Assembly (NCBI GenBank): GCA_009731375.1 | Contig: BJOX01000149.1 | Coordinates: 731,700-772,469 of the forward strand | Reading direction: 5' to 3' | Length of the DNA: 40,770 nucleotides | Source: Paulinella micropora | Taxonomy: Eukaryota > Cercozoa > Imbricatea > Euglyphida | Shown: positions 28,589 to 39,209 of the stretch, piece by piece | Layout: each line of letters starts with the position of its first letter | Position numbering within the stretch: the first letter of the stretch is position 1 | Made by a program: the position numbers and the translations under genes | Notes under the pieces: model-generated | The model's database searches: none | What the model was told of the DNA's origin: nothing | The model's input: only the letters and a program-made list of their open reading frames with translations

Positions 28589-28968
28589 GGCCGGCTCGGG
28601 TGGGCGCACGCCACTATTAAAAAAAGACCTATCCAGGCTTTGGAATGCGTAACGACGAGGTGGTCCGGTTTGGGGAGCCGGCCGGGTACCGGGACCGCAC
28701 GAGTCGATGTTTCTTTCTCTCTCTAGGTGAGCGGGTCTCGTGTACACACATTCGCCGATACTCCCCGCGGGGCGCGTTCTACCTGGCTGTGTAGCTGTAC
28801 CGAGATAGACGTAGGAACCCGTAAGGTTTTCTTTTGACCACGGCAGGAGATTTACTAGCCAGAGACTATAGCCCGGCCTAGGCCGAACTACTGGAACTTC
28901 GTGCGCCTCCGCTTAAGCCGTAGAGATTCCAGAGATATTTCACACTGCCCGAAAGCTTAAAATACCGC
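28589..28968. other. Convergent spacer with ATTAAA signal
   Basis: ATTAAA at 28616-28621 lies 27 bases after the helicase stop. The rest is the 3' side of two convergent genes, of intermediate GC; no gene or clear hairpin is seen. Confidence 0.5.
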
Positions 28969-30045
28969 TCAACGTCCTCTCGTCCTTCCATGGCTCTCTC
29001 CGGCGATCCGGATGATGTCGTCCGAAAGCGGGTCGTCGAGCACACAGCGGCCGACCTCGTAGAGTCGGGTAGCTAGCTCCTCTAGTTTGACTGCGTAAGT
29101 TTTTTTTCTCGGCCACCTGTTTGTCCCGAAGGAGCCGAAATGTTTGACGTCCCGCCAGAAGGAAGCGTCGCTTTCGTCGTCGGGGGGGCTTAGGGGGCTG
29201 GGCCAGAACCAGGGGACGTCGGTCATGATACGTTTTGCCGGTCCTTTCCCACGCAGCCGCTGCTCGTCTCGCATGATGTCTACGGGTATAAGACCTTTAG
29301 CGTCTACAAGGAAACGCTTTCTTGTTGTCGAAGGGCCTGCGGCGCTTTCTGACTCTGGCATAAATCCCCAGAAGAAGTGATCCTTACCATTTTTCGCATC
29401 GTAGTGGTCAAGGATGGCGCTACAATTCGCTAACTGCTCGAAAGTGTAGATGCGCCAGTGGTAGATGAGAGCCGCCAGCTTAACATTGCCGCAGCCCTGT
29501 GCAGTTCGCACCGCACCTTGTTGGGTCATCAAGCGGCACCAGATGTTGCCCCTGGCACACGGAGGCACGTCATCGTCGGTTGTTGGCAGAAGCAGATACG
29601 GAATCCATTTTCGGTCGGTTGGGTCACGCGAGTTCTCTAAGCTAAGCAGAAACGCCAATAGCTTGTACGTGTTAGTCTGGGCCAGGAGAGAGATTGCCCC
29701 TGCGTCGTACAAGCTAGCTTCTCCCATTTCGAGTACCCCGCTACAATCGGCGGCGAGTACCGCAAGGCTCACTAGGCCTGCCGTCGCTAGCTGCGCCGTG
29801 GTAACCGTCACTCTGCGCTTGTTGGGCCAGACTAGAGTTACGGCACCCCACTGTCGAACGGCCCCGGCGGCGGCCGCTGCCTTCTCCTCCGGATTCCCCT
29901 CGTCGTCGTCGCTCAGGGACCCGACCCCCGTGGCCGCTGCATTCTCCTCCCGCTTCCCCTCGTCGTCGTCGGGCCCGACCTTCTTCTTCTTAGCCGGGGG
30001 GGGGACACCCTCCTGCTTCGAACAGGACGCACACGTCTGGCTCAT
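28969..30045 (-). CDS. Intact unrecognised nuclear-type protein
   Basis: A 358-residue open frame starting at the ATG complementary to 30043-30045. It begins MSQTCASCSKQEGVPPP, with a C-x2-C pair, then an SV40-like basic cluster PAKKKKVGPDDDEG (~17-30) that could be a nuclear localisation signal, then acidic and Ala-rich repeats (DDDEGKREENAAA / DDDEGNPEEKAAA). Residues ~65-350 look globular, with an aromatic-rich middle (YHWRIYTFEQL, FFWGFMPES). Its GC content is clearly lower than that of its neighbours and it carries no lesions, which sets it apart: a later acquisition or a gene under constraint. No family recognised. Confidence 0.7.
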   Translation of the reverse strand: MSQTCASCSKQEGVPPPAKKKKVGPDDDEGKREENAAATGVGSLSDDDEGNPEEKAAAAAGAVRQWGAVTLVWPNKRRVTVTTAQLATAGLVSLAVLAADCSGVLEMGEASLYDAGAISLLAQTNTYKLLAFLLSLENSRDPTDRKWIPYLLLPTTDDDVPPCARGNIWCRLMTQQGAVRTAQGCGNVKLAALIYHWRIYTFEQLANCSAILDHYDAKNGKDHFFWGFMPESESAAGPSTTRKRFLVDAKGLIPVDIMRDEQRLRGKGPAKRIMTDVPWFWPSPLSPPDDESDASFWRDVKHFGSFGTNRWPRKKTYAVKLEELATRLYEVGRCVLDDPLSDDIIRIAGESHGRTRGR

Positions 30046-30154
30046 CTCTGGCTTTAGAATAGTACCGGCCCAGTTGTGGCAAGCCCGCTGCCTGGCCTCC
30101 TCCTCCTCCCGTCCTCCCCCGCGCGTGGCTGGGGCCGGGGCGGGAGAGTCTCCC

Positions 30155-30188
<34 letters not shown>

Positions 30189-30593
30189 CCCCCCNNNNNN
30201 NNNNAGAGGGGGCCCCGCTCCTTACCCTTCGTCAGGGAAGGCAGAGCGGAGTGGCTTTGCACAAGATATCTTCGCGGCTCGCGACTGGGCCCGGCTTGGT
30301 AGGGACCAGGGATTTATACAGTTGGTATCAATTTTCTGTTATGTGTCTGGGAGCAAGGGGTAGCTCTTTAGCGCCGTAAAGGGGGTAGAAGACGACTTAA
30401 CGTTTATTCCTTTTTTTAATTACCAAAAGACTCGTGTCCTCCTTGGAGTGTTGCTGACGGATCCCCGGCCCGCGCGCTGGCTGTCTGTTCCCCCCGCCGC
30501 CTCTGCCACACGCATGCACAGGGCTGGAGAGAGAGGGGGCGCCCCCCTTCCCCGACGAGGGGCGGGCCAGGCCTGAGGGTGGTTCCGTTCCTG
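30046..30593. other. Spacer with poly-C tract, gap and minus-strand poly(A) signal
   Basis: A 31-C tract (30156-30186) precedes the gap at 30195-30204. TTTATT at 30403-30408 is AATAAA on the minus strand, 186 bases past the stop of the minus-strand gene at 30594. The region around 30,300-30,440 is AT-richer. No gene seen. Confidence 0.5.
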
Positions 30594-31025
30594 CTACCGG
30601 ACGAGCGGGGGGGTGCGGTCTCGACCGGCCCGCTGCTCCGAGAAGTGGAACTCGAGCGCCTGCGCTACCACCTCGTTGCGGGTAGTCTTGGAGTCTAGGC
30701 CGAGCCGGGCCCTCACCTCTCGGAGGATGGACGCTACCACCCGAGTCTTGTTCCCAGAGAGCAGATGGTCCTCCCTCGCCTGGGCGGGGCCTGCGTACGC
30801 TGGCCCGGGGCAGAGCTCACGCACGCGGTCTACCATGGCCAGCAGTGTGTCCACCTCTCTGGCTCTGTTCGATAAGCACAGGGCAGAGTTCCAGGCCTGC
30901 AGGCACGCCCTGTACTCCCTGCGGCGCCTGGTATCTCTGTCGTGCACCAACCTGTCGATCGTGGCGTCTCCTGCCACTTCCTCCAGCTTCGCGTACTTGT
31001 GGCTGCTGGGGTACGGCTCGTGGTC
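30594..31025 (-). pseudogene. C-terminal segment of a minus-strand protein
   Basis: Coding-like minus-strand sequence (SSHKYAKLEEVAGDATID ... EVVAQALEFHFSEQRAG) ending at the stop complementary to 30594-30596. It is helical, with many Arg and Glu. Upstream in the same frame lie an in-frame TAG (31028-31026) and then the G64 tract and a gap, so no start codon can be assigned; a GTG at 30977 is the only early alternative. It may be the end of the gene at 31181-32094, which is on the same strand just beyond the gap. Confidence 0.45.
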
Positions 31026-31104
31026 CTATTCCCGGGCGCGCTTCTCAGGCGAGCCACGGGGCGGGGTTCGGTGGTGCTGCGGCGCCAGGGAGGCAGAGGA
31101 GTGG

Positions 31105-31106
<2 letters not shown>

Positions 31107-31170
<64 letters not shown>
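31107..31170. repeat. Poly-G tract (64 bases) at contig end
   Basis: Uninterrupted G run abutting the gap at 31171. Translated as poly-Gly/poly-Pro it produces spurious frames. Confidence 0.9.
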
Positions 31171-31180
31171 NNNNNNNNNN

Positions 31181-32094
31181 GGGACAGGCAGACGTTTGGT
31201 CGGGCCGGTAGGCCCGCAGCCGCTGGTGCGTAAAGGTGACGTGCAGGTCCTGCGCCCGGAGCTCCCAGGCCAGCAGCGCCCCTAGCTGCGGGCAGGCCAA
31301 CAGCGCACTCTCCAGCGCGGGGCGTGCGCGTTCCAGCGCTCCAGTAGGACCAGCAGCTGCTGCCAGGCCTTGGCCTCTGCTGTCTCCGGGCCCACGGCCG
31401 GTGGCCGCTCGGGCACGGCCGGGGGTGGCAGGTCGAGCAGGGATTTCGGGGCAAAGCCCCCGGCCTGGGCTTGGTCGTCGTCACTCTCGTCATCGGAGCT
31501 CAGCGGCGAGACGTCGCCCAGGTCTAGCTCGTCGTCTGTCCTCTCCGCCCCTGCCGCCGCCTGTAGGGACGGTAGTTCTTGCAGCGGCTGCTGCTGCCCG
31601 CCGTGGCGGGGGGGCTGTGGCCGGAACTGTTGCATCAGGTTCAGGAGCCGCTCGCGCCCGAACTGCACCAGGTTCGGCCCCTCATAGTCCCGGCTCTCCT
31701 CCTCCCCGGACCCGCGCGGCGTGCGGAAGGGCCCGCCCTGCGCTGACAGAGGCCCCGGGTCCTGCACAGCCCACAGGCTCCGGTACACCACGCCAGAGGT
31801 ACGGGCCTGTTTCGCGGGGGGCTGCGACCAGGCAAAGGCCTCCACGCCCCAGTAGTGCTCTAGGCAGCCTTGCAGCAACTGCGCGTTCCAGTGCGACTGC
31901 GGGTGCGTGCGCAGCAGGCGCAGGCAGAAGCGCACGGCGTCCAACAGCAGCGCCAGCCACTGGCCGCGGGCGCTCAGAAAGCTTTGGCGCCACTCGGCGC
32001 CGACGGTAGGCGCGGCTGCCCTGCTCGCGCCAGCCCCACCTGGCAGGTCTAGCACCGGTGCGTTGGCTGCCGCTGCGCTTGCTGCCCCTAGCAT
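31181..32094 (-). pseudogene. Unrecognised protein with acidic Ser-Asp region, frameshifted near 31,315
   Basis: The start is the ATG complementary to 32092-32094 (MLGAASAAAANAPVLDL). Residues ~30-80 are helical and aromatic (WRQSFLSARGQWLALLLDA), 110-190 are polar with Gln runs, and ~195-215 hold an acidic stretch (ERTDDELDLGDVSPLSSDDE) resembling casein-kinase-type sites. Coding sense moves to another frame near 31310-31325 and continues (LLACPQLGALLAWELRAQ) to the gap at 31180. It is divergently arranged with the kinase gene across ~295 bases. No family recognised. Confidence 0.5.
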
Positions 32095-32192
32095 GCCGAC
32101 TCAGCTTTCTTGCGGGGGTGGCCAGGGGGGGCAGGGAGGGGGCGGCCAGCCCCCGGGGACCGCCTCCTTCCCCGCTGGCCCGTGTGCGGGAG

Positions 32193-32326
<134 letters not shown>

Positions 32327-32389
32327 GNNNNNNNNNNCCTGCTGCTGCCCGCCGTGCCCGCCGGGCGGGCAGGAGAAAGGACGGGCACG

Positions 32390-33110
32390 ATGGACCGTGT
32401 TCCGCCCCCCTGCGCACACGCGCGGCAGCCGCCGGCCGTGGCGCGGCCCTTGCAGAGCGGGGACCACGTGGGTGAGTGGGTGCTGCACTCTCGGCTCGGC
32501 CGGGGGGGCTTCGCCGAGGTCTGGCTGGCGCACGCCCAGACGGGCGGGAGCCCCGTGGCCCTCAAGATCTTCACCCGGGAGAGCACACACCCTTCCACCT
32601 GTTCGCGCCGAGAGTACCTGATCCAGCGCGAGCTCTTGCTGGCCGTGCCCGCCAACGCTCTGCAGACCCCGTGGGTCCTGGAGCACTTGCTGGTGCAAGG
32701 CAAGGGAGTGATTGTGATGGAGTACTATCCCCTCAAGTGGCGCAACGTGTACCTGCGGCGGGACGGGGGCGGGAACGCCGCGGAGGCGGTGGACAGCCTC
32801 CTGCAGCTCGTCGGCGGCCTAGCGCACTTGCACCAGGCGGGCTACCTGCACCGGGACCTCAAGCCCGACAACCTAGTGCTCAGCCAGGACCGCCGGCGCC
32901 TGTGTCTGGTGGACTATGGCTTGGCGTCACGCAGGCACAGCCCCCCGGCCACCGCTAGCACCCCCCTGCCGCCCCTCGACGGAGCTCATTCTCAGTGGGG
33001 CACCTGCATCGTGGGCACCTGGACGTACATGAGCCCCCGCGCGCACGTGGCCGAGGCCTCGCACCCGGTCGATGACTTGTGGAGCGTAGGGTACATGCTA
33101 GCCGAGGTCC
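32390..33110 (+). CDS. Serine/threonine protein kinase, C-terminus lost in gap
   Basis: The ATG at 32390 starts MDRVPPPCAHARQPP. Kinase motifs in order: Gly loop LGRGGFAEVWLA (~36-47), VALK Lys (~57-60), catalytic loop HRDLKPDN (~155-162), DYG in place of DFG (~178-180), activation-segment end GTWTYMSPRA (~212-221, with an SPRA in place of the usual APE) and DDLWSVGYMLAEV (~230-242). The fold is complete up to subdomain IX; the rest is in the 703-N gap. All catalytic residues (Lys, HRD Asp, DYG Asp) are present, so activity is plausible. Giant viruses and herpesviruses often encode such kinases to phosphorylate virion or host proteins. No lesion seen in the visible part. Confidence 0.85.
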
Positions 33111-33813
33111 NNNNNNNNNNNNNNNNNNNNNNNNNNNNNNNNNNNNNNNNNNNNNNNNNNNNNNNNNNNNNNNNNNNNNNNNNNNNNNNNNNNNNNNNNN
33201 NNNNNNNNNNNNNNNNNNNNNNNNNNNNNNNNNNNNNNNNNNNNNNNNNNNNNNNNNNNNNNNNNNNNNNNNNNNNNNNNNNNNNNNNNNNNNNNNNNNN
33301 NNNNNNNNNNNNNNNNNNNNNNNNNNNNNNNNNNNNNNNNNNNNNNNNNNNNNNNNNNNNNNNNNNNNNNNNNNNNNNNNNNNNNNNNNNNNNNNNNNNN
33401 NNNNNNNNNNNNNNNNNNNNNNNNNNNNNNNNNNNNNNNNNNNNNNNNNNNNNNNNNNNNNNNNNNNNNNNNNNNNNNNNNNNNNNNNNNNNNNNNNNNN
33501 NNNNNNNNNNNNNNNNNNNNNNNNNNNNNNNNNNNNNNNNNNNNNNNNNNNNNNNNNNNNNNNNNNNNNNNNNNNNNNNNNNNNNNNNNNNNNNNNNNNN
33601 NNNNNNNNNNNNNNNNNNNNNNNNNNNNNNNNNNNNNNNNNNNNNNNNNNNNNNNNNNNNNNNNNNNNNNNNNNNNNNNNNNNNNNNNNNNNNNNNNNNN
33701 NNNNNNNNNNNNNNNNNNNNNNNNNNNNNNNNNNNNNNNNNNNNNNNNNNNNNNNNNNNNNNNNNNNNNNNNNNNNNNNNNNNNNNNNNNNNNNNNNNNN
33801 NNNNNNNNNNNNN
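33111..33813. other. Assembly gap (703 N)
   Basis: Hides the end of the kinase gene and the start, including any signal peptide, of the HYR glycoprotein gene. Confidence 0.98.
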
Positions 33814-36301
33814 GCCCGGATCCTGCTGGCGGATTCGGGGCTCGGCTCCTACGGGGGCTCGCCCGCCATCACGCTCAACATTGAGACGCCTGCCTCCTTT
33901 ACCGGCGCCGGCTCGCCCTTGTTCCGGGCCCCCGCGCACTGCGGGCCGGGGGAACTGCCGCACGCCGCGCACGGGCGCAGCGGCGACGACTGCTGGGACC
34001 GCAACCTGGTGTTCCTGCACTACACGAGCGACTGCGCCTTCACGGTCGTCGACGAGGGGCGGGACCGGGTGCGGCTGTCGGGCACGGTGCAGGCCAATGC
34101 CTTGCGCGTGGTGAACTGGTTCGGCCTGGACTTTACCCAGACCTTCCAGTTCCCGCTCAGCTTCACGGCGCGCTTCGCGACCACGGTCGTGCTGAATTCC
34201 ACGACCACTGCGCTCATCAACAACACCAACGACTGTTACCTGACGTCGCACTGCTACTGCTTCGAGTGCGTGCTGGTGCAGCAGCGCCGGCGCGGCCTGC
34301 TGCAGCAGGCCGCGACGGGCGGCCGGGGCGTCAACTTCTGCAACTGCAGCACGGTGGACCCCCACGGCGTGCCGGGGGTGTGCACGGCCGTGGTGCACGC
34401 CGACGCCAACTGCGGCACCGACACGGCGGCGCCCATCAGCCGCAACTGCCCGCACACGGACCTGGTGATCGACCTGCGCGACCACGCGGCGCGCCTGTCG
34501 CGGGCGAAGCTCGGGGGCCCGTACGGCCCCCCCGGCTACACTGTGCCGTCGTGGTGCGACTGCACGTCGCCGCTGTCGCCGGAGCTGTACCAGGTGACGC
34601 AGGTGCACCGGGCCATCATGCCGCCCGCCGGCCCGCGCCAGGAGGTCCTGCTAGGCGTGCCGGGCAACGCGAGCTTCGTGTACGACCACGCGATCGCGAG
34701 CTACGTGTTTGGCGCCAAGGGCGCGTGGCGCGTCGAGTACCTGGTGCACGACATCGCGGGCAACGTGGCCAACTGCAGCTTCTGGGTGCGCGTCGTGGAC
34801 AGCTCGCCGCCGGACCTGGCCGCGCACCCGCTGTGCCAGGGGGGCCGCACGCTGCGCGTCCGCGGCCAACTCGGAGCCGTACCTGGACCCGGTGCTGCAG
34901 GCCGGCGGCAACCTGAGTGCCGTGCTGCGGGCGCAGTGGGCCGCCGACGGCTTCGAGGACAACAACCTGCGGCTGCTGCAGTCCTTCTCCGACGACCTGT
35001 GCGCGCACACCTACGACAACGTCGACAACGGCAGCACGCACTGCGTCCGCTATGCGTACACGGCGCAGTTTACGCCGCTGCTGCAGAACTTCACGTCCGC
35101 CTTCGGCGGCGGCGACGCCGTGCGGCCCTGGCTGCCCGACGGGGTGTACGCGGTGGCGGCCGACGTGACGGACGAGGCGGGCAACGTGGCGTGGTGCAAC
35201 TTCAGCGTGAGCGTCGACAACGTGCCGCCGGCGCTCGACTGCGCGGGGGGGCCGGGCCGCGCCTACCGCGGGGACGAGGTAGCGGCCGACGTGTTGTACC
35301 GGCACGGCGTGACCCAGGCCTCGTACCCCGGGACGCGCGTCGACTCGTGGCTGGTGCTGCTGGAGCCCGAGGCGGTGCTGGGCGCCAGCGGCTACACGAC
35401 GCCGCTCACGTCGGCGCAGCTGCGGTACGCGTCGGCCGAGGCCGCAACGGCGCACGACTTCCTGCGCGTGGTGCAGCGCACGCAGCCCGGCCGCGGCGCC
35501 TGCCCGGGGTCGGCGGAGGAGTGGCTGGCAGGCGACTCCGTGTCCACGCCCGGGGGGACGTGCGTGCAGCTGCCTGTGTACGCCTGCCACTGGTACCAGG
35601 TGGTGCCGGAGGTGAACGGGTCACAGAGCTACGGCGCGACGGTGGTGACGATCAGGGGCCCCGCGGGCTGCAACGGCACGGCGCCGGACGAGCTGCGCTC
35701 CGACCACCTCGGCGCCGTGTCGGCCGGCTGCTACCCGACCGAGCCCGGCAACGCGACCTTCTGCGTCGCGCCCGCGGGCGCCGGGTACGCGGCCTGGGGC
35801 TACTGGGTGTGGCTGTGGGGTTGCGACCTGGGCTACGCGCTGGCGGCGCGGGACCTGTACGCGACCCACGCGGCCGCGGCGGGCGCGGGCGGCGTGGCGG
35901 GCGGCGGGCTGGCGGCGGCGGAGGCCGGCTCGCTGCGCCTGCGCGCGCTGTTCGAGGCGAACGCGGGCTTCGGCTCGCTCCGGCCGCTGCCGTACTGCTT
36001 GTCGCTGCGCGTGGGCTACGCGGCCTACGACGACCACTGCAACGTGGCCGCGTGCCTCGTGGACTACGAGGTGCGCGACCCGCAGCCGGTGCTGACGGCG
36101 GGCGAGGCCCAGGTGCGGTACGAGCTGCCGCCGGACTTTTGAGACGGGGGCGAGCTGCTGGCCACGCACGAGGAGGCCGCGCTGCGCCGCTCCCTCGTGG
36201 TGCGGCCGCAGGACCTGTGGCTGTGGGCCGACTACGCCGTCGAGGACCACGAGGCGCTGCTGTACACGTTCGAGTCTGAAAACAATGTACTAGCGTCATG
36301 A
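33814..36301 (+). pseudogene. Large surface glycoprotein with HYR domains, frameshift, in-frame TGA, cut by junction
   Basis: Coding sense enters from the gap and runs ~350 codons in one frame, changes frame near 34,850-34,870, continues to TGA 36140-36142, and is coding-like for another ~45 codons after it. Two HYR (hyalin-repeat, immunoglobulin-like) signatures are visible: DIAGNVANCSFWVRVVDSSPP (~34,750-34,812; given here as DIAGNVANCSF + WVRVVDSSPP) and DEAGNVAWCNFSVSVDNVPP (~35,173-35,232). There are many N-x-S/T sequons (NST, NCS, NAS, NGS, NFT, NGT, NAT) and many paired Cys, so the protein is extracellular or on a virion surface. HYR domains mediate adhesion in animals and protists and occur in some large viruses. 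No membrane anchor is seen before the frame runs into lower-GC DNA near 36,275. Codon use is very GC-rich. Confidence 0.65.
36265..36290. other. Gap-free transition from GC-rich block to host-like DNA
   Basis: GC-rich coding sequence (…CTGCTGTACACGTTCGAG) changes within about 20 bases to moderate/AT-rich sequence with no coding character. No N gap, inverted repeat or target duplication is seen at the change; the exact breakpoint is uncertain by ~15 bases. Confidence 0.6.
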
Positions 36302-36540
36302 TTCAATGCTGGACACTGTTTTAGACTGGAGACCTATAACGCTGCACTGGATCCAAAAGTCGTCTGCGTGGTTTCCAGTCAGAACACAGTTGCTAGCGCA
36401 CCTGTATTTGACTGGACATCAAAAACGCTGCACGCTGCGCACCCAGTTTGAGTGTTCGTTCCACTCTAACTTCGGAATTCTCACTCTGGAAAAATCAGAT
36501 AGGAACAAACCAGTAATCTGCATTGGATCAAAACGTCGTA
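36302..36540. other. Non-coding host-like sequence with degenerate repeats
   Basis: Contains degenerate repeats of the type CTGCA.TGGATC.AAA..GTCGT near 36,343-36,364 and 36,517-36,540, and repeated CTGGACA/CTGGAGA units. No gene seen. Confidence 0.5.
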
Positions 36541-36549
36541 GGGAGAGAG

Positions 36550-36606
<57 letters not shown>

Positions 36607-36613
36607 TATCGAT

Positions 36614-36645
<32 letters not shown>

Positions 36646-36683
36646 GAGATGACAGAGAGAGAGAGAGAGAGAGAGGGAGCGAG

Positions 36684-36718
<35 letters not shown>

Positions 36719-36733
36719 CAGACAGATAGACAG

Positions 36734-36764
<31 letters not shown>

Positions 36765-36826
36765 TGAGAGAGAGCGAGAGAGATGAGAGAGAGAGATGAG
36801 AGAGAGAGACAGAGGGAGAGAGGGAG

Positions 36827-36885
<59 letters not shown>

Positions 36886-36900
36886 CAGATAGATAGATGG
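36541..36900. repeat. GATA / GA / GACA microsatellite
   Basis: Alternating (GATA)n, (GACA)n and (GA)n blocks over ~360 bases. Long open frames across it (Ser/Leu/Tyr/Ile repeats) are not genes. Typical of nuclear eukaryotic DNA. Confidence 0.95.
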
Positions 36901-36937
36901 GGGATGGATCCATCACTGAGTGGAGTGGGGGAAATAT

Positions 36938-37072
36938 GGTGCATGGTTATTTCAAAGTAAAAACAAACACACACCAAAATATTATCGTTCCGGCTCAAGT
37001 CAGACGATAGAAAGAGCAGGAAACATAAAATCATTTCAAAATATCTTGTTTTGACTTCAAGCGCTGTGCACC
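36938..37072. mobile_element. 135-bp terminal-inverted-repeat element, copy 1
   Basis: Begins GGTGCA and ends TGCACC. It shares with the next two copies a central CCGGCTCAAGTCAGACG(A/T)T followed by a GAGC.GGAAAC segment. Non-coding, MITE-like. Confidence 0.7.
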
Positions 37073-37255
37073 AAGTTTGTCAAACAATTCAAATATGTGT
37101 AGAAAAAATGCACGTGTTATCACACACAGAAACTGAAATATTTCGATACTTATTTCATACAAAATGAAAGATAATGTATTGTAAACACAATCATAGTAGA
37201 TTAAATGCTTTTGCTTCACAATTCAAAAAACAACCGTGCGGAGTAGAGAAAATTT

Positions 37256-37390
37256 GGTGCATAGTTATTTCAAAATAAAAACAAACACACACAAAAGTAT
37301 TATCGTTCTGGCTCAAGTCAGACGATAGAAAGAGCCGGAAACATAAAATCATTTCAAAATACATTGTTTTGACTTGAAGCGCTCTGCACC
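37256..37390. mobile_element. 135-bp terminal-inverted-repeat element, copy 2
   Basis: Same length, same termini (GGTGCA...TGCACC) and ~90% similar to copy 1 by eye; the flank CACCAAGTTT(T)GT is also partly shared with copy 1, so a larger unit including the flank may have been duplicated. Confidence 0.7.
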
Positions 37391-37595
37391 AAGTTTTGTA
37401 GAATTTCACACATAACGGGAAAAAAATGACATGGTTCACCTGCAGGAACAAAACAGTTGGGAGCAATGAATTGTATAGATAACCAAAGGTAACACACAAA
37501 TATGAAAGCACAAATGTTTCCAAAGCCTATTTTTTAGCGCGCTACATAGATGGATGCACCCATTCAAAACCGACCAAGGATTTTTGTCGGAATTT

Positions 37596-37730
37596 GGTGC
37601 AGAGAATTCTCTATGAAACAAGTGAGATTGAACAGGAAAATACGTTTCCGGCTCAAGTCAGACGTTGGAAGGAGCCGGAAACGTATTTTCCTTTTCAATC
37701 TCACTTGTTTCATAGAGAATTCTCTGCACC
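37596..37730. mobile_element. 135-bp foldback element, copy 3
   Basis: Same length and termini as copies 1 and 2, but nearly palindromic over its full length: GGTGCAGAGAATTCTCTATG at the left is matched by its complement at the right, with arms of ~55 bases around a centre near 37,663. It keeps the central CTCAAGTCAGACGTT segment. A foldback/MITE-like element just upstream of the host gene. Confidence 0.75.
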
Positions 37731-37915
37731 AAAATGGCGTCCCAAGCACCACTTCGCCCTCGAAAAAAGCCCTCGAAAAAAGGTCCCGGCGACTCGACAA
37801 GTCGACCGTTGCCTTTTTTTTGAAAACCACGTAGTGACCCCGCCTTCCTTCTCCCAGCTCCCAAGAGGTGTTCAAGTTGTCTGAAGCAGTTTGCTTCCCA
37901 TCGCCTCTGAACGCC

Positions 37916-38321
37916 ATGCCAAAGCAGGCAGTTGCAAAAACCATTGAAACTATTCGTAAGAATCGTCGTTTGGAATTGTTTTTGACAATCAATGGCCAGG
38001 AGAAAAACATTCTGCCAATGTCTCAAGTCACTATTCCACCTGAAACCAAAAAGCGCTATGACCTGGCGGACAAAGACCTCGAAGGTTTGGCGCCTGGTCA
38101 CTGGTATGCCTACAAGAATGGCTTGATTGACAAAGGCAACGCCAAGCCTTGGGATGATGGGCTAGGGGCCGACGTCCCAGTTCAAAAAAGAACAAAGAAA
38201 CCAACCTCCTTTCTCAGCCCTGAGCCAGAAAACCCAAAGAAAAAGCTCGAGGTAAAAGACGCAGGCAAAGGCGAGGAGAAACCTGAGTCCAAAGCCGAGA
38301 GCGAAGGCGATGGAAAAGTCT

Positions 38322-38353
<32 letters not shown>

Positions 38354-38371
38354 CTCATCTCTTTCTCTCTT

Positions 38372-38407
<36 letters not shown>

Positions 38408-38463
38408 TCACTCTCTCTCTCTCATCTCTCTCATCTCTCTCTCTCTCTCTCTCATATCTCTCT

Positions 38464-38494
<31 letters not shown>

Positions 38495-38496
38495 TC

Positions 38497-38531
<35 letters not shown>

Positions 38532-38535
38532 TTCA

Positions 38536-38608
<73 letters not shown>

Positions 38609-38679
38609 NNNNNNNNNNNNNNNNNNNNNNNNNNNNNNNNNNNNNNNNNNNNNNNNNNNNNNNNNNNNNNNNNNNNNNN

Positions 38680-38716
<37 letters not shown>

Positions 38717-38853
38717 TCTCACTCTCTCTCTCTCATCTCTCTCATCTCTCTCTCATATCTCTCTCTCTCTCTCTTGCACACACACACGCACACTCACCCT
38801 CTCCTTCTCTCTCTCTCTCTCTTTCATCTCTCTCTCTCTCTCTCTCTTTCATC

Positions 38854-38888
<35 letters not shown>

Positions 38889-38900
38889 CTCTCTCTCTCA

Positions 38901-38931
<31 letters not shown>

Positions 38932-38958
38932 TCTCTCTCATACACACACACACACACA

Positions 38959-38993
<35 letters not shown>

Positions 38994-39039
38994 ACACACA
39001 CACACGCACTCTCTCTCTTTCTCTCTCTCTCTCTCTTTC

Positions 39040-39076
<37 letters not shown>

Positions 39077-39115
39077 TCACTCTCTATCTCTCTCATCTCT
39101 CTCTCATTCTCTTTC

Positions 39116-39152
<37 letters not shown>

Positions 39153-39177
39153 TCTCTCTCTCTCACACACACACACT

Positions 39178-39209
<32 letters not shown>

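Noticed and set aside
36419-37034. Ser/Leu/Tyr/Ile-repeat proteins on the minus strand
   Set aside because: Direct translation of GATA/GA microsatellites.
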